Shown one piece after another: positions 16,865 to 24,064 of a stretch of DNA of 45,671 nucleotides. Position 1 is the first letter of the stretch, and each line of letters opens with the position of its first letter. The notes below the pieces were generated by a model. That model was not told the origin of the DNA and searched no databases. It worked only from the letters and a program-made list of their open reading frames with translations. A program made the translations under genes and the position numbers. Source of the stretch: Parcubacteria group bacterium GW2011_GWA2_48_9 (lineage in GTDB: Bacteria; Patescibacteriota; Patescibacteriia; UBA10025); contig LCPQ01000002.1 in the NCBI GenBank assembly GCA_001003705.1, positions 1 through 45,671 on the forward strand, written 5' to 3'.

Positions 16865-17731
16865 ATGCTTACACATCTCTCAGAACTCATCGCTGATGCA
16901 AAACATTCCGGGTATGCTCTCGGAGCGTTTAATGTCGATAACTTAGAGACGACTGTCGGCGTCGTTCGTGCGGCAGTGCAGAAGAAATCCCCACTTATTA
17001 TTCAGATATCCGAACGTACTATCAAGTATGGGGGTTTGAAAACCATGACTGCCATGATCGAAACGATGGTCCGCGATGAAGCGGGAAATATTCCTATTGC
17101 ATTGCACCTCGATCACGGCCGTAGTTTCCGCTCCATTGCTGAATGTATCGCCGCTGGTTTTTCATCAATTATGGTTGATAATTCTGATGTGCCTTTTAAA
17201 GAGAATGTTATCTTAACCCGCCAGTCAGTCGAATACGCACATAAAAAAGATGTCTGGGTGCAAGGTGAGCTCGGTGTCGTGAAGGGTCTCGAAGAGGCGA
17301 CGCCAGAGGATCGAGAGAAGTTCATGACAGACCCTGACGAAGCCAAGCAGTTCGTTGACGAGACCGAAGTTGATACCCTTGCCGTTGCCGTTGGTAATGT
17401 ACATGGGATAGTGAAGCTCAAGAAAGGCTTGCCTCAGCTCAACCTCGAACGTCTTGAGCAAATCCACAAGGCGATACCTGAAGTCCCGCTTGTGCTCCAC
17501 GGAGCCTCAGGTTTACAAACTGACCAGGTGAAAGCGACGTTTGAACACGGCATTGTCATCGTGAATCTCAATACAGAGCTAAAACTCGAATACTCAAACA
17601 GTCTCCGTGACACACTCATTGGTCATCCAGAATATTTCGATATAAGAGACATACTGACTCCGCCGACTGACGCGCTCCAACGTGTTGTGGAAGAAAAGCT
17701 TATGCTTTTTGGCAGTGCAAATAGAATTTAA
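16865..17731 (+). CDS. fba: Fructose-bisphosphate aldolase, class II
   Basis: Zn2+-dependent cleavage of fructose 1,6-bisphosphate. 288 aa. Family marks: GYALGAFNVDNLE, LHLDHGRSF (catalytic Asp and first zinc His), GELGVVKG, VGNVHG (zinc His), VLHGASGL and the phosphate-binding IVNLNTELK. It lies between tpiA and gap, so three consecutive glycolytic steps are made from one run. The product directly feeds its neighbours' substrates. Confidence 0.95.
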   Translation: MLTHLSELIADAKHSGYALGAFNVDNLETTVGVVRAAVQKKSPLIIQISERTIKYGGLKTMTAMIETMVRDEAGNIPIALHLDHGRSFRSIAECIAAGFSSIMVDNSDVPFKENVILTRQSVEYAHKKDVWVQGELGVVKGLEEATPEDREKFMTDPDEAKQFVDETEVDTLAVAVGNVHGIVKLKKGLPQLNLERLEQIHKAIPEVPLVLHGASGLQTDQVKATFEHGIVIVNLNTELKLEYSNSLRDTLIGHPEYFDIRDILTPPTDALQRVVEEKLMLFGSANRI

Positions 17732-17741
17732 TATACCATCT

Positions 17742-18749
17742 ATGAAAAAAATTCGACTCGCCATAAACGGATTTGGCAGGATCGGGCGCGCTGCATTCAA
17801 GATTGCTTTAAAGAAAAACGATTTGGAAGTCGTCGCGCTCAATGATCTCACCGATACAAAAACACTCGCACACCTTTTTAAATATGACTCTGTATACGGA
17901 AAGTACGATAAAGACGTCTCGCATTCAGATTCTGAAATTATTGTCGGCGGCACGAAGTACCCTGTCTATGCGGAAAAGGACCCGGAAAATCTTCCTTGGA
18001 AAAAGCTACAGGTGGATGTCGTCATCGAATCAACCGGCCACTTCGTGAAAGACGGCAAGGCGGCGGCCCATATTCGCGCTGGCGCTAAACGGGTGATTAT
18101 TTCCGCCCCGGCAAAGGGCGGTAACGTCGATACTATCGTCCTTGGAGTAAACGAAGACAAGCTCAAGGGACAGGAATTGATTTCGAACGCCTCCTGTACG
18201 ACCAACTGCATAGCTCCCGTTGTGAAAGTACTGTTGAAGGAGTTCGGCATCGAAAAAGTAATGATGACAACGATCCACTCGTACACTGCCGACCAGAACC
18301 TCATTGACGCCCCGCACAAGGATTTGCGTCGGGCGCGCGCAGCCGCATACAACATTGTCCCGACTTCGACGGGTGCCGCTATAGCAACCGCTGAAACAAT
18401 CCCTGAACTGAAAGGATTATTTGACGGTTTAGCCCTGCGTGTCCCGACAATTTGTGGGTCACTTTCCGATTTCGTGTTTATTCTCAAGAAAAAGGTTACA
18501 AAAGAAGAAGTGAACACCGCTATAAAAAAAGCCGCCGCATCGCCCGCGTACAAAGGGATTCTCGAAGCGACGGAAGAGCCGATAGTCTCCTCGGATATTA
18601 TTGGCAATTCGCATTCCAGTATCGTCGACTTGTCACTTACCAACGTTGTCGATGGGAACATGGTGAAAGTCGTGGCGTGGTACGACAATGAGATGGGATA
18701 TTCCCATCGCCTGGTAGAAATGGTTGAAGCGGTTGGAAAAGGATTGTAG
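17742..18749 (+). CDS. gap: Glyceraldehyde-3-phosphate dehydrogenase
   Basis: Phosphorylating GAPDH, 335 aa from ATG 17742. NAD-binding INGFGRIGRAAF, ALNDLTDTKTLAHLFKYDS, catalytic SNASCTTNC (Cys152) and His179 (TTIHSYTADQN), then ARAAAYNIVPTSTGAA and the C-terminal WYDNEMGYSHRLV. Asp in the ALNDL segment fits NAD+ rather than NADP+. Last gene of the tpiA-fba-gap block; the frame is open upstream into fba, but the ATG after ATACCATCT is the sensible start. pgk is not adjacent. Confidence 0.96.
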   Translation: MKKIRLAINGFGRIGRAAFKIALKKNDLEVVALNDLTDTKTLAHLFKYDSVYGKYDKDVSHSDSEIIVGGTKYPVYAEKDPENLPWKKLQVDVVIESTGHFVKDGKAAAHIRAGAKRVIISAPAKGGNVDTIVLGVNEDKLKGQELISNASCTTNCIAPVVKVLLKEFGIEKVMMTTIHSYTADQNLIDAPHKDLRRARAAAYNIVPTSTGAAIATAETIPELKGLFDGLALRVPTICGSLSDFVFILKKKVTKEEVNTAIKKAAASPAYKGILEATEEPIVSSDIIGNSHSSIVDLSLTNVVDGNMVKVVAWYDNEMGYSHRLVEMVEAVGKGL

Positions 18750-18775
18750 GTTATAGCAGGTTGGTTTTTCCTCAT

Positions 18776-18871
18776 GTCATCCTGAACCTGTCTGCCGATA
18801 GGCAGGCTTGATTTAGGATCTCGTTATTAGAATACACAAAAGTGAGATTCCGGATCGGTGTCCGGAATGAC
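18776..18871. repeat. Triple-hairpin dispersed repeat, copy 1
   Basis: 96 bp bounded by GTCAT and ATGAC. It contains a first hairpin (TCCTGAA with TTTAGGA, one G-U), a middle stem (GGATCTC with GAGATTCC) and a third hairpin TTCCGGA/TCCGGAA. The first loop carries a nested TGCC-gata-GGCA palindrome. The second copy is at 26019-26109. Confidence 0.75.
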
Positions 18872-18894
18872 AAGAAAAAATGGAGCCTACCCGC

Positions 18895-18922
18895 TTGATT
18901 TCCCGCTACTAATCGCTATACT
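18895..18922 (+). promoter_or_regulatory. Promoter of tRNA-Glu
   Basis: TTGATT (18895-18900), 16 bases, TATACT (18917-18922), about 21 bases before the mature tRNA 5' end. Confidence 0.6.
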
Positions 18923-18943
18923 ACAGCTTACTTTATTGACCGT

Positions 18944-19021
18944 GGTCCCATCGTCTAGCCCGGTCTAGGACGCTAGGTTCTCATCCTAGTAACTGGGGTT
19001 CAAATCCCCATGGGACTACCA
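18944..19021 (+). tRNA. tRNA-Glu (anticodon CUC)
   Basis: A full cloverleaf: acceptor GGTCCCA/TGGGACT (G1-U72 wobble), D stem GTCT/GGAC, anticodon stem CTAGG/CCTAG around TTCTCAT giving CUC, T arm TGGGG/CCCCA with TTCAAAT. Discriminator A19018 and an encoded CCA (19019-19021). Confidence 0.95.
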
Positions 19022-19080
19022 GTTGAGTCAGTGAGAAATCCAATAAGTGATCCGCCTAGAAAGATGAAGGTTAGAACGCA

Positions 19081-19211
19081 GGATTTGAAGGGCAGAAGCG
19101 AACGAGTCACGGAGTGACGAAGAGAGCGTCGGCGGGTGCAAGCGAGCGCAGCACACGCCGCTGCCCAGGACACAAATCCCTGCCTACGCCGAAGCGGCTT
19201 CCGCAGGCAGG
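19081..19211. other. Large structured element (three-way junction plus hairpin)
   Basis: GGATTTG (19081-19087) pairs with CAAATCC (19173-19179) and GGGCAG (19090-19095) with CTGCCC (19161-19166), enclosing two hairpins: GTCAC-gga-GTGAC (19106-19118) and CGGCG-g-GTG with CAC-a-CGCCG (19130-19160). CCTGCC (19179-19184) with GGCAGG (19206-19211) forms a further hairpin. It starts 60 bases after tRNA-Glu. It may be a non-coding RNA or a mobile palindromic element; no known family is recognised. Confidence 0.6.
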
Positions 19212-19241
19212 CCCATAGCGGTACCAAGTATCAATAAATCC

Positions 19242-19673
19242 ATGCATAACCTAGTCAGAAGAACATTTATCATCAGCGGAGTAGTGATTGGAATAATCGT
19301 AGCAATCCCAATTCTTGGTTTTTTTCTTCCTAAGTTAGTCATTACAAACGGCGTTGATAAGTATGAGGGGGAACAGCGAGACTACGCAGAGTATGCATAT
19401 AAGGGGGCAAGGCAGCTTATTGGTCGCGGAGAGTACTTTTTCACCCCAGCACTGCGGGTAGTAAGCGTTGAACCAACAGCCACAATAAGTACATACGGTG
19501 GCACGGAAGTATGTGATAAGGTGTATGTGTCAGATGAACTTAACTTATTTCGTCCCCTTAGTCAGCCATATCTGGCAACTGTTCAAGGGTTTACATTTTT
19601 CGGTATTCCTTCTTCCAAGTTTGAGGTTTACTGCATTAGTGGGGCTGTAAGAGTGAGCGATGGGATATTGTAA
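19242..19673 (+). CDS. Small membrane-anchored protein, unknown
   Basis: 143 aa. The N-terminus is a signal anchor: basic NLVRRT, then a hydrophobic helix (about residues 9-30, IISGVVIGIIVAIPILGFFL). The exported part (YEGEQRDYAEYAYKGARQLIGRG..) ends in a beta-like region with two Cys (EVCDKVY, EVYCISGAVRV) that could form a disulfide. Not in an obvious operon: preceded by the structured element and followed by a Nudix gene 27 bases later. More AT-rich than its neighbours. No family recognised. Confidence 0.7.
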   Translation: MHNLVRRTFIISGVVIGIIVAIPILGFFLPKLVITNGVDKYEGEQRDYAEYAYKGARQLIGRGEYFFTPALRVVSVEPTATISTYGGTEVCDKVYVSDELNLFRPLSQPYLATVQGFTFFGIPSSKFEVYCISGAVRVSDGIL

Positions 19674-19700
19674 TGGCCTAGGTTTACTTGTATCACAAAG

Positions 19701-20099
19701 ATGAAAACTCTCTGCACAATTCATGCAGTCGCCCAACGTGAAGATGGGAAAATCTTGCTTTTACAGCGGACTGATGAACGCGACAGGCCGGGCAAATGGA
19801 ACTGTGTGACCGGGTATATCAAGGAAAAAGAGCCTGCTGAAGAGGCTGTGTTGCGGGAGTTGCAGGAAGAAACGCACCTTGAGGGTATGCTGGTCAAAAC
19901 AGCAGATCCATATTGGTTTGATCTGGAAGGTAAATTGCGCATGCTCATCATTGCTTCTCTGGTATCTGTGAAAGGCACAGACAGTCTGCATATTGACGAA
20001 CGGGAGTCGCGGGCTTTTCAATGGGTTGCGCTCGACGATCCTATGATTCAGAAAATACCGAGTTTAAAGTTGTGCCTCAAAAAACTAGGAATGATATAA
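19701..20099 (+). CDS. Nudix hydrolase
   Basis: 132 aa, one Nudix domain that hydrolyses nucleoside diphosphate derivatives with Mg2+. The Nudix box GYIKEKEPAEEAV-LRELQEETHLEG keeps G, the REL, and both metal-binding Glu (EE), but the G of the consensus GU end is His. Preceded by PGKWNCVTG, typical of small Nudix enzymes of MutT type. Substrate unknown. The N-terminal MKTLCTIHAVAQREDGKILLLQR is the first beta strand pair. It lies among membrane-protein genes without an evident pathway. Confidence 0.88.
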   Translation: MKTLCTIHAVAQREDGKILLLQRTDERDRPGKWNCVTGYIKEKEPAEEAVLRELQEETHLEGMLVKTADPYWFDLEGKLRMLIIASLVSVKGTDSLHIDERESRAFQWVALDDPMIQKIPSLKLCLKKLGMI

Positions 20100-20148
20100 T
20101 CGCACCAGTACCTGCTTACCAAGCTCGACTAGTGAAGTGGTTTTTTCT

Positions 20149-20176
20149 TTGCAATAAAACTGGTTTCTGATATAGT
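20149..20176 (+). promoter_or_regulatory. Promoter of the Asn-rich membrane protein gene
   Basis: TTGCAA (20149-20154), 16 bases, TATAGT (20171-20176); ATG at 20193, leader about 9 nt without an SD. Confidence 0.5.
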
Positions 20177-20192
20177 TATTGCGGACAGAAAT

Positions 20193-20537
20193 ATGCCAGA
20201 CGCACAACCATCAGCCAATACTTCCTCATCACCACCTTATAAGAAGGCGGGTCTCGTGACTATCCTGATTATCGTGGTAGCAATTCTTATCGCCGGAGCT
20301 GTGATTGCCTATTTCTATTACTCGAGTGATGACTATCTTTCTAACCTCAATGGCTCGAGCTCCACTCCGCGAAATTCGAATAATATCAATTTTTCCACAA
20401 ATTCAGGTCAGAATACAAATACGGCGAATAGCAATAGCGACATACAGGCTAACGTCAATACGTCGGTGAATGCTCCATCAAACTTGAATACTGTCACGAT
20501 AAATGGCCTTAACACATTTCTTAATTCTGTAGACTAA
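20193..20537 (+). CDS. Single-pass protein with long Asn/Ser/Thr-rich exported tail
   Basis: 114 aa. A polar Pro/Ser N-terminus, a membrane helix at about residues 20-42 (AGLVTILIIVVAILIAGAV), then a low-complexity exported tail dominated by Asn, Ser and Thr (SGQNTNTANSNSD, QANVNTSVN). No folded domain is evident. The tail resembles, in longer form, the Asn-rich linkers found after the membrane helix in several other proteins of this window. It could be a spacer-only anchor or a remnant of a larger surface protein. It has its own promoter. Confidence 0.7.
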   Translation: MPDAQPSANTSSSPPYKKAGLVTILIIVVAILIAGAVIAYFYYSSDDYLSNLNGSSSTPRNSNNINFSTNSGQNTNTANSNSDIQANVNTSVNAPSNLNTVTINGLNTFLNSVD

Positions 20538-20587
20538 ACGGTGTCGACCGCAGGCACCATGGAACCGTTTACTCATCATCATTAACT

Positions 20588-20926
20588 ATGCAACTCATTC
20601 TCCGATGGCTATTAAATGCACTTGCTCTGTTGTTGGTAGCGTATCTGCTGCCTGGCTTCGAAGTAAGCTCATTTTACACGGCACTGATCGTTGCACTCGT
20701 CCTGGGGATCGTCAACGCTATTATTAAACCGGTATTGATACTTCTGACGTTGCCGATTACGATACTGACGCTCGGGCTCTTCACGCTGGTTATTAATGCA
20801 TTGCTCATCTGGTTCGTTGCTTCATTCATTGAAGGGTTTTCCATTGATGGTTTTACTACTGCATTGTTGGGTGGTGTAATACTCTGGGTGATTTCTTGGC
20901 TGACGAACGGGATCACAAGAAAATAA
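20588..20926 (+). CDS. Phage holin family 4 (4-TMS) membrane protein
   Basis: 112 aa, PF04020-like four-helix membrane protein. Marks: LRWLLNALALLLVAYLLPGF, VALVLGIVNAIIKPVLILLTLPITILTLGLF and a final helix before the basic C-terminus NGITRK. Family members are widespread and are not true holins; their role is unknown. Followed after 4 bases by the anchored HIT protein. Confidence 0.88.
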   Translation: MQLILRWLLNALALLLVAYLLPGFEVSSFYTALIVALVLGIVNAIIKPVLILLTLPITILTLGLFTLVINALLIWFVASFIEGFSIDGFTTALLGGVILWVISWLTNGITRK

Positions 20927-20930
20927 CACT

Positions 20931-21419
20931 ATGGCTATCTCCGGTACATTCCGCAAGGTGCTTATTAGCACATCTTTTGTTTTACTAGGCATCCTCATTG
21001 GCGGGTACCTTTTTTCAGGGACCCAGCCGCGTTCGATTATAGCTCTCACGAACTGCGAAGACTGCCTCGCACCAAAAGACCTGCTCGGACTTTTAGGCTC
21101 AATTGGGGTCCAAAAATTTGATGGAAGCATACCGGGAGTTATCTATGAGACTGATAAGACAGTTGTTATCTCACATCCCGAACCGACCACGCCGGTGCAC
21201 TATGTCGTGATTCCGAAAAAAGATATTAAAAATGCCGCCGGGATTACAGCAGAAGACACTCCGTATCTTGCCGACGCCTTTGCGGTCATGTCAAAGTTGA
21301 TAGAGGATGACGGCTTGGTCCAGTATAAGATAACCACGAACGGTCCAGGGCTCCAGGCGGTGACGTATTTGCATTTTCATCTCACGAGTAATGAAGGGCC
21401 GGAACAGTTAGCGAACTGA
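20931..21419 (+). CDS. Membrane-anchored HIT-family protein
   Basis: 162 aa. Residues about 10-30 form a membrane anchor, unusual for HIT proteins, which are normally cytosolic nucleotide hydrolases or transferases. The domain ends in YLHFHLTS: the HxHxH triad appears as Tyr146-x-His148-x-His150, keeping the nucleophilic middle His but losing the first. Upstream segments PTTPVHYVVIPKKDIKN fit the HIT fold (VPKKHI). CEDC at about residues 43-46 is a possible metal or disulfide pair outside the membrane. It is exported if the topology is N-in. Activity uncertain. Confidence 0.8.
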   Translation: MAISGTFRKVLISTSFVLLGILIGGYLFSGTQPRSIIALTNCEDCLAPKDLLGLLGSIGVQKFDGSIPGVIYETDKTVVISHPEPTTPVHYVVIPKKDIKNAAGITAEDTPYLADAFAVMSKLIEDDGLVQYKITTNGPGLQAVTYLHFHLTSNEGPEQLAN

Positions 21420-21464
21420 CGGACTGACGAATTGCGGATTAGTTTATCAGACGGACGTGAAGCA

Positions 21465-21493
21465 TTGACCCACGTTCTCTTTTGCACTACGAT
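21465..21493 (+). promoter_or_regulatory. Promoter of the KAS III gene
   Basis: TTGACC (21465-21470), 17 bases, TACGAT (21488-21493). The 5' leader is about 48 nt and ends in the SD AAGGAGG (21536-21542), 5 bases before GTG 21548. Confidence 0.65.
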
Positions 21494-21547
21494 TATTGTG
21501 CTCATAAATGAAACTGATCTTTCCCACCTTGAAACAAGGAGGCCTTT

Positions 21548-22699
21548 GTGGCTGTGACACCTTTGTATGGAGCCAAGATCATCGGAACCGGTAAAGCAGA
21601 TTTACCCGATTCCGCGATCGTGGATAACTACCGTTTAGCCAGTGATATGCTTGAGCGGGCGAACGAAGCAAAGAGGCTTTTGGGGGTTCAGGAACTCCCA
21701 CCCGATGTTTTGGAGGCCCTTCAGACCAGTAATGACTGGATATTTCCGCGAACGGGAATCAGTCGTCGCTATCACCTGGGTCCGGAATGGACCACCAGTA
21801 AGATCGCAGCGAGCGCCGCCAAGAACATCTTAGCTGATGCCGGCCTTGCTCCCGATCAAATCGGCGACATCCGGGTATCAACTGTGACGCCCGATCACCT
21901 CGCATCCCCGCCCTGTGTCTCTGAGACCATGGCTCAAACAGGTATTCCCGTGTGGACTACCGAAAAGGTGAGATATCATCCGTGCCTAGCCGGGGATGTA
22001 AGTTATGCGTGCTCAGGGTTTCTCGTCAACGTGGTCGATGTCATTAGCCATCTCTCATTCGGCTTGGCAGACTACGCACTGTCCCTTGGCGCTGACAAGA
22101 TGACAACCATCTCCCCGCCGTTTGATCGGATGATATGGCCCATCCTGGCCGACCATGGCGGCGGCTTCGGCTGGAAACGCGTTCCCTATGCCGAGAGTGA
22201 TGTTCGTCCCGAATGGATTTATGCCGGGGGGGATTGGACGAAGGGTGCACGCATTATTACCCCGTGGGGCGGATCCGCACAGCCCTTGACGCTGGACCTG
22301 ATGATGCAGGATCCCTTGCTGATGAATTCCAATCTCCAAATGCAGGGCAGGGTGGTCATGTCAGAGCTTGTGAAGGCACTCAAGAACTTTGTGTTGCCTG
22401 AAGCTCTCGAGAAAGCTGGCCTGAAGTGGAGCGACATCGATATCGCTTTCTTCCACCAAGCAAACTATCGGATCATCGATCCCGTCGTGGAGGCGCTGCG
22501 TGCCCTTGGATTGCGGTCCGACGCGATTGTCTACAACACGATCGATCACTACGGCAACACCACTAACGCGTCAGTACCCATTGCAGTACACGATGCACGT
22601 CGCACAGGCGTACTCAAGCCCGGCATGCTGGTCATGATCGTCGTCATGGGAGGAGGGTACTCCTGGGTAGTGATGTTTCTCCGGTGGAGTCTCGCTTGA
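21548..22699 (+). CDS. fabH: 3-oxoacyl-ACP synthase III (KAS III/FabH-like)
   Basis: Thiolase-fold condensing enzyme, 383 aa. The triad is intact: Cys155 (YACSGF), His303 (FFHQANYR) and Asn337 (YGNTTNAS). RTGISRRY is typical of FabH, as is the C-terminal MVIVVMGGGYSW. It is about 65 residues longer than E. coli FabH, mainly through an N-terminal insert (about residues 20-50) and a loop around 185-215. The start is GTG 21548, fixed by the perfect SD AAGGAGG. No other fatty-acid genes are present; in CPR genomes de novo lipid synthesis is usually absent, so its substrate is open. A canonical terminator follows. GC-rich relative to neighbours; transfer is plausible. Confidence 0.88.
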   Translation: MAVTPLYGAKIIGTGKADLPDSAIVDNYRLASDMLERANEAKRLLGVQELPPDVLEALQTSNDWIFPRTGISRRYHLGPEWTTSKIAASAAKNILADAGLAPDQIGDIRVSTVTPDHLASPPCVSETMAQTGIPVWTTEKVRYHPCLAGDVSYACSGFLVNVVDVISHLSFGLADYALSLGADKMTTISPPFDRMIWPILADHGGGFGWKRVPYAESDVRPEWIYAGGDWTKGARIITPWGGSAQPLTLDLMMQDPLLMNSNLQMQGRVVMSELVKALKNFVLPEALEKAGLKWSDIDIAFFHQANYRIIDPVVEALRALGLRSDAIVYNTIDHYGNTTNASVPIAVHDARRTGVLKPGMLVMIVVMGGGYSWVVMFLRWSLA

Positions 22700-22712
22700 C
22701 CTTTGTTCTAAC

Positions 22713-22741
22713 GAGCCCCAGCGTTGCTAGGGGCTCTTTTC
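22713..22741 (+). terminator. Intrinsic terminator of the KAS III gene
   Basis: GAGCCCC (22713-22719), 10-base loop, GGGGCTC (22730-22736), then TTTTCTT. Confidence 0.85.
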
Positions 22742-22747
22742 TTATCC

Positions 22748-22776
22748 TTGACACCGTGTGAGTTTCATCGTACAGT
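22748..22776 (+). promoter_or_regulatory. Promoter of the acidic-protein gene
   Basis: Consensus TTGACA (22748-22753), 17 bases, TACAGT (22771-22776). The 70-nt leader has a hairpin GCCAGCA-cagga-TGCTGGC (22800-22818) and an SD GGGAGG (22841-22846). Confidence 0.8.
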
Positions 22777-22850
22777 AGGCGGGAATATCGCACGTTAACG
22801 CCAGCACAGGATGCTGGCATGCGTTCAAATAGTGTAACGAGGGAGGGTGT

Positions 22851-23270
22851 ATGAAGTGTACGTTCGAATCGCAGTCAGTGACGTGTCTTGACGTCGAACT
22901 GGAAGAGGGCGAAGACCCCACCTTGCAGGAGGTCCTGGATCAAACCGAAGGGGTGGTGTTCGATCCCGAAACGCAGATGGTCGTGTCCGTCGACATCGGT
23001 GAACACGATCTCGACGCGAAGGTCGCTCCCGGGACGTACTACATCGTCCCGAAGGTTATGGAGCTCGCGCCGGTCGCCGAGGTGAAGGAACCCGCCGACG
23101 CCAAGGACGATCCGCCCCCTGTGACGGATGCTCCGGTCGTCGAGCCTGAAGCCGTCGCGACCGATGCCAGCGGTTCGGCTGTCATGCCGGCAAAGGATGC
23201 TCCCACACCGGTTGAGAACGCGGAGGCCGCTGTTGGTGCCGAGACGACGGACGCACCCGTCCAGTCGTAA
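22851..23270 (+). CDS. Acidic Ala/Pro-rich protein, unknown
   Basis: 139 aa, high GC. No signal peptide or membrane helix. The N-terminal part (about residues 1-65) contains two Cys (KCTFESQSVTC) and acidic stretches (LEEGEDPTLQEVL); the C-terminal half is disordered, rich in Ala, Pro, Glu and Asp (PADAKDDPPPVTDAPVVEPE). No family recognised. It has its own strong promoter, SD and terminator, so it is probably well expressed. The sequence composition differs from the rest of the window. Confidence 0.75.
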   Translation: MKCTFESQSVTCLDVELEEGEDPTLQEVLDQTEGVVFDPETQMVVSVDIGEHDLDAKVAPGTYYIVPKVMELAPVAEVKEPADAKDDPPPVTDAPVVEPEAVATDASGSAVMPAKDAPTPVENAEAAVGAETTDAPVQS

Positions 23271-23290
23271 GTCAAGATTCCAATGTACCA

Positions 23291-23320
23291 GGCGGACGTC
23301 ATCAGACGCTCCGCCTTTTT
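23291..23320 (+). terminator. Intrinsic terminator of the acidic-protein gene
   Basis: GGCGGA-CGTC, loop atca, GACG-c-TCCGCC, then TTTTTCC. One bulged C. Confidence 0.85.
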
Positions 23321-23328
23321 CCTTTTAA

Positions 23329-23360
23329 TAAAGAAAAACCTCGCTCTGAGAACGAGGTTT
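23329..23360 (-). terminator. Intrinsic terminator of the secreted-protein gene
   Basis: Read on the minus strand: AAACCTCG, 9-base loop, CGAGGTTT (paired segments 23336-23343 and 23353-23360), then TTTCTTT. Back to back with the plus-strand terminator. Confidence 0.85.
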
Positions 23361-23374
23361 GCTTACGGTGACCA

Positions 23375-23947
23375 TCATGGAGCAAGGATGGGCGGTGAAA
23401 TAATCACCTTGAAGGTAACGGTCTGGCTAACAATGAAGTGGCCTGAGTCGATGATGAATTCGGCGGGGCCGTCGTTGAACTCAATGAACGGTTCTGAACC
23501 GTCGAAGCACTCACTCATGTGGTCGCTAAACCCGGTAGCACATAGTCCGAGGCAGATCTGTCCGATGACATTTCCCCATGCAAGCTCGATCTTCTCCAGG
23601 TCGAGCTGGTACGGGTTGTTGCCGAGTACCAGCGCTTCCATAGCGGTGACGATATCTGGCGCGCCCGGGCCGTACTCATAGGCGAAGGGGCCGTGAAGTT
23701 TCCCCAGATCTCCAATTGCGAGCTTCACTCGCAGAATGGTAGTACGTTCATAGTCAACGCGGGTCGTCGTTCCGGGAGGACAGAAGGATACGGTGTCGAT
23801 GCGGGTAAACGTAAGTTCACCCCGTAGGCTGTCATCAGATATTTCTTTTTCGGTGGGCTCAGTGGTGTAGTCAGGAATGTGTGGAGTCGCTTGGAGCGGT
23901 TGAGCAATGGCGCAGATTAGCAGAACGAGCAATATCCGTGCTTTCAT
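23375..23947 (-). CDS. Secreted protein, unknown
   Basis: 190 aa with a clear signal peptide: basic MKAR, hydrophobic ILLVLLICAIA, cleavage likely after QPLQA. The mature part has an early Cys-Pro-Pro and three further Cys (IGQICLGLCATGFSDHMSEC), and is beta-rich at the C-terminus (ETVTFKVIISPP-like). No catalytic motif seen. It is the only complete minus-strand gene in the CPR-like part; its own promoter and SD (GGGGG, about 23952-23956) are adjacent. The only identifiable regional trait is membership in the island with the KAS III gene. Confidence 0.78.
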   Translation of the reverse strand: MKARILLVLLICAIAQPLQATPHIPDYTTEPTEKEISDDSLRGELTFTRIDTVSFCPPGTTTRVDYERTTILRVKLAIGDLGKLHGPFAYEYGPGAPDIVTAMEALVLGNNPYQLDLEKIELAWGNVIGQICLGLCATGFSDHMSECFDGSEPFIEFNDGPAEFIIDSGHFIVSQTVTFKVIISPPILAP

Positions 23948-23992
23948 GTTTTCCCCCGTTCGAGTAAAAGGGCGGTTGTTTGAGTTTGGGTA

Positions 23993-24021
23993 ATGGTAGG
24001 GACTTGAGCCCCTCCTGTCAA
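23993..24021 (-). promoter_or_regulatory. Promoter of the secreted-protein gene
   Basis: On the minus strand TTGACA (24016-24021), 17 bases, TACCAT (23993-23998). Confidence 0.7.
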
Positions 24022-24040
24022 CCTCTGTGTTTCTTCATGG

Positions 24041-24046
24041 TATACT
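24041..24046 (+). promoter_or_regulatory. Probable -10 of tgt
   Basis: TATACT 18 bases before ATG 24065. No good -35 at 16-18 bases. Confidence 0.35.
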
Positions 24047-24064
24047 GGGCTTCTGTATACCCGT

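Noticed and set aside
18776-19211. CRISPR array
   Set aside because: The palindromes are not regularly spaced and there are no repeated units with unique spacers or cas genes anywhere in the window.
19000-19227. Minus-strand 75-codon frame over tRNA-Glu and the structured element
   Set aside because: It overlaps a tRNA, has repeat-derived Arg/Cys-rich sequence and no start signal.
21508-21594. Overlapping upstream frame before the KAS III GTG
   Set aside because: 28 codons, out of frame, no SD of its own; the strong SD sits for the GTG.
21420-24000. Island as an integrated mobile element
   Set aside because: No transposase, integrase or flanking direct repeat was found at the edges.
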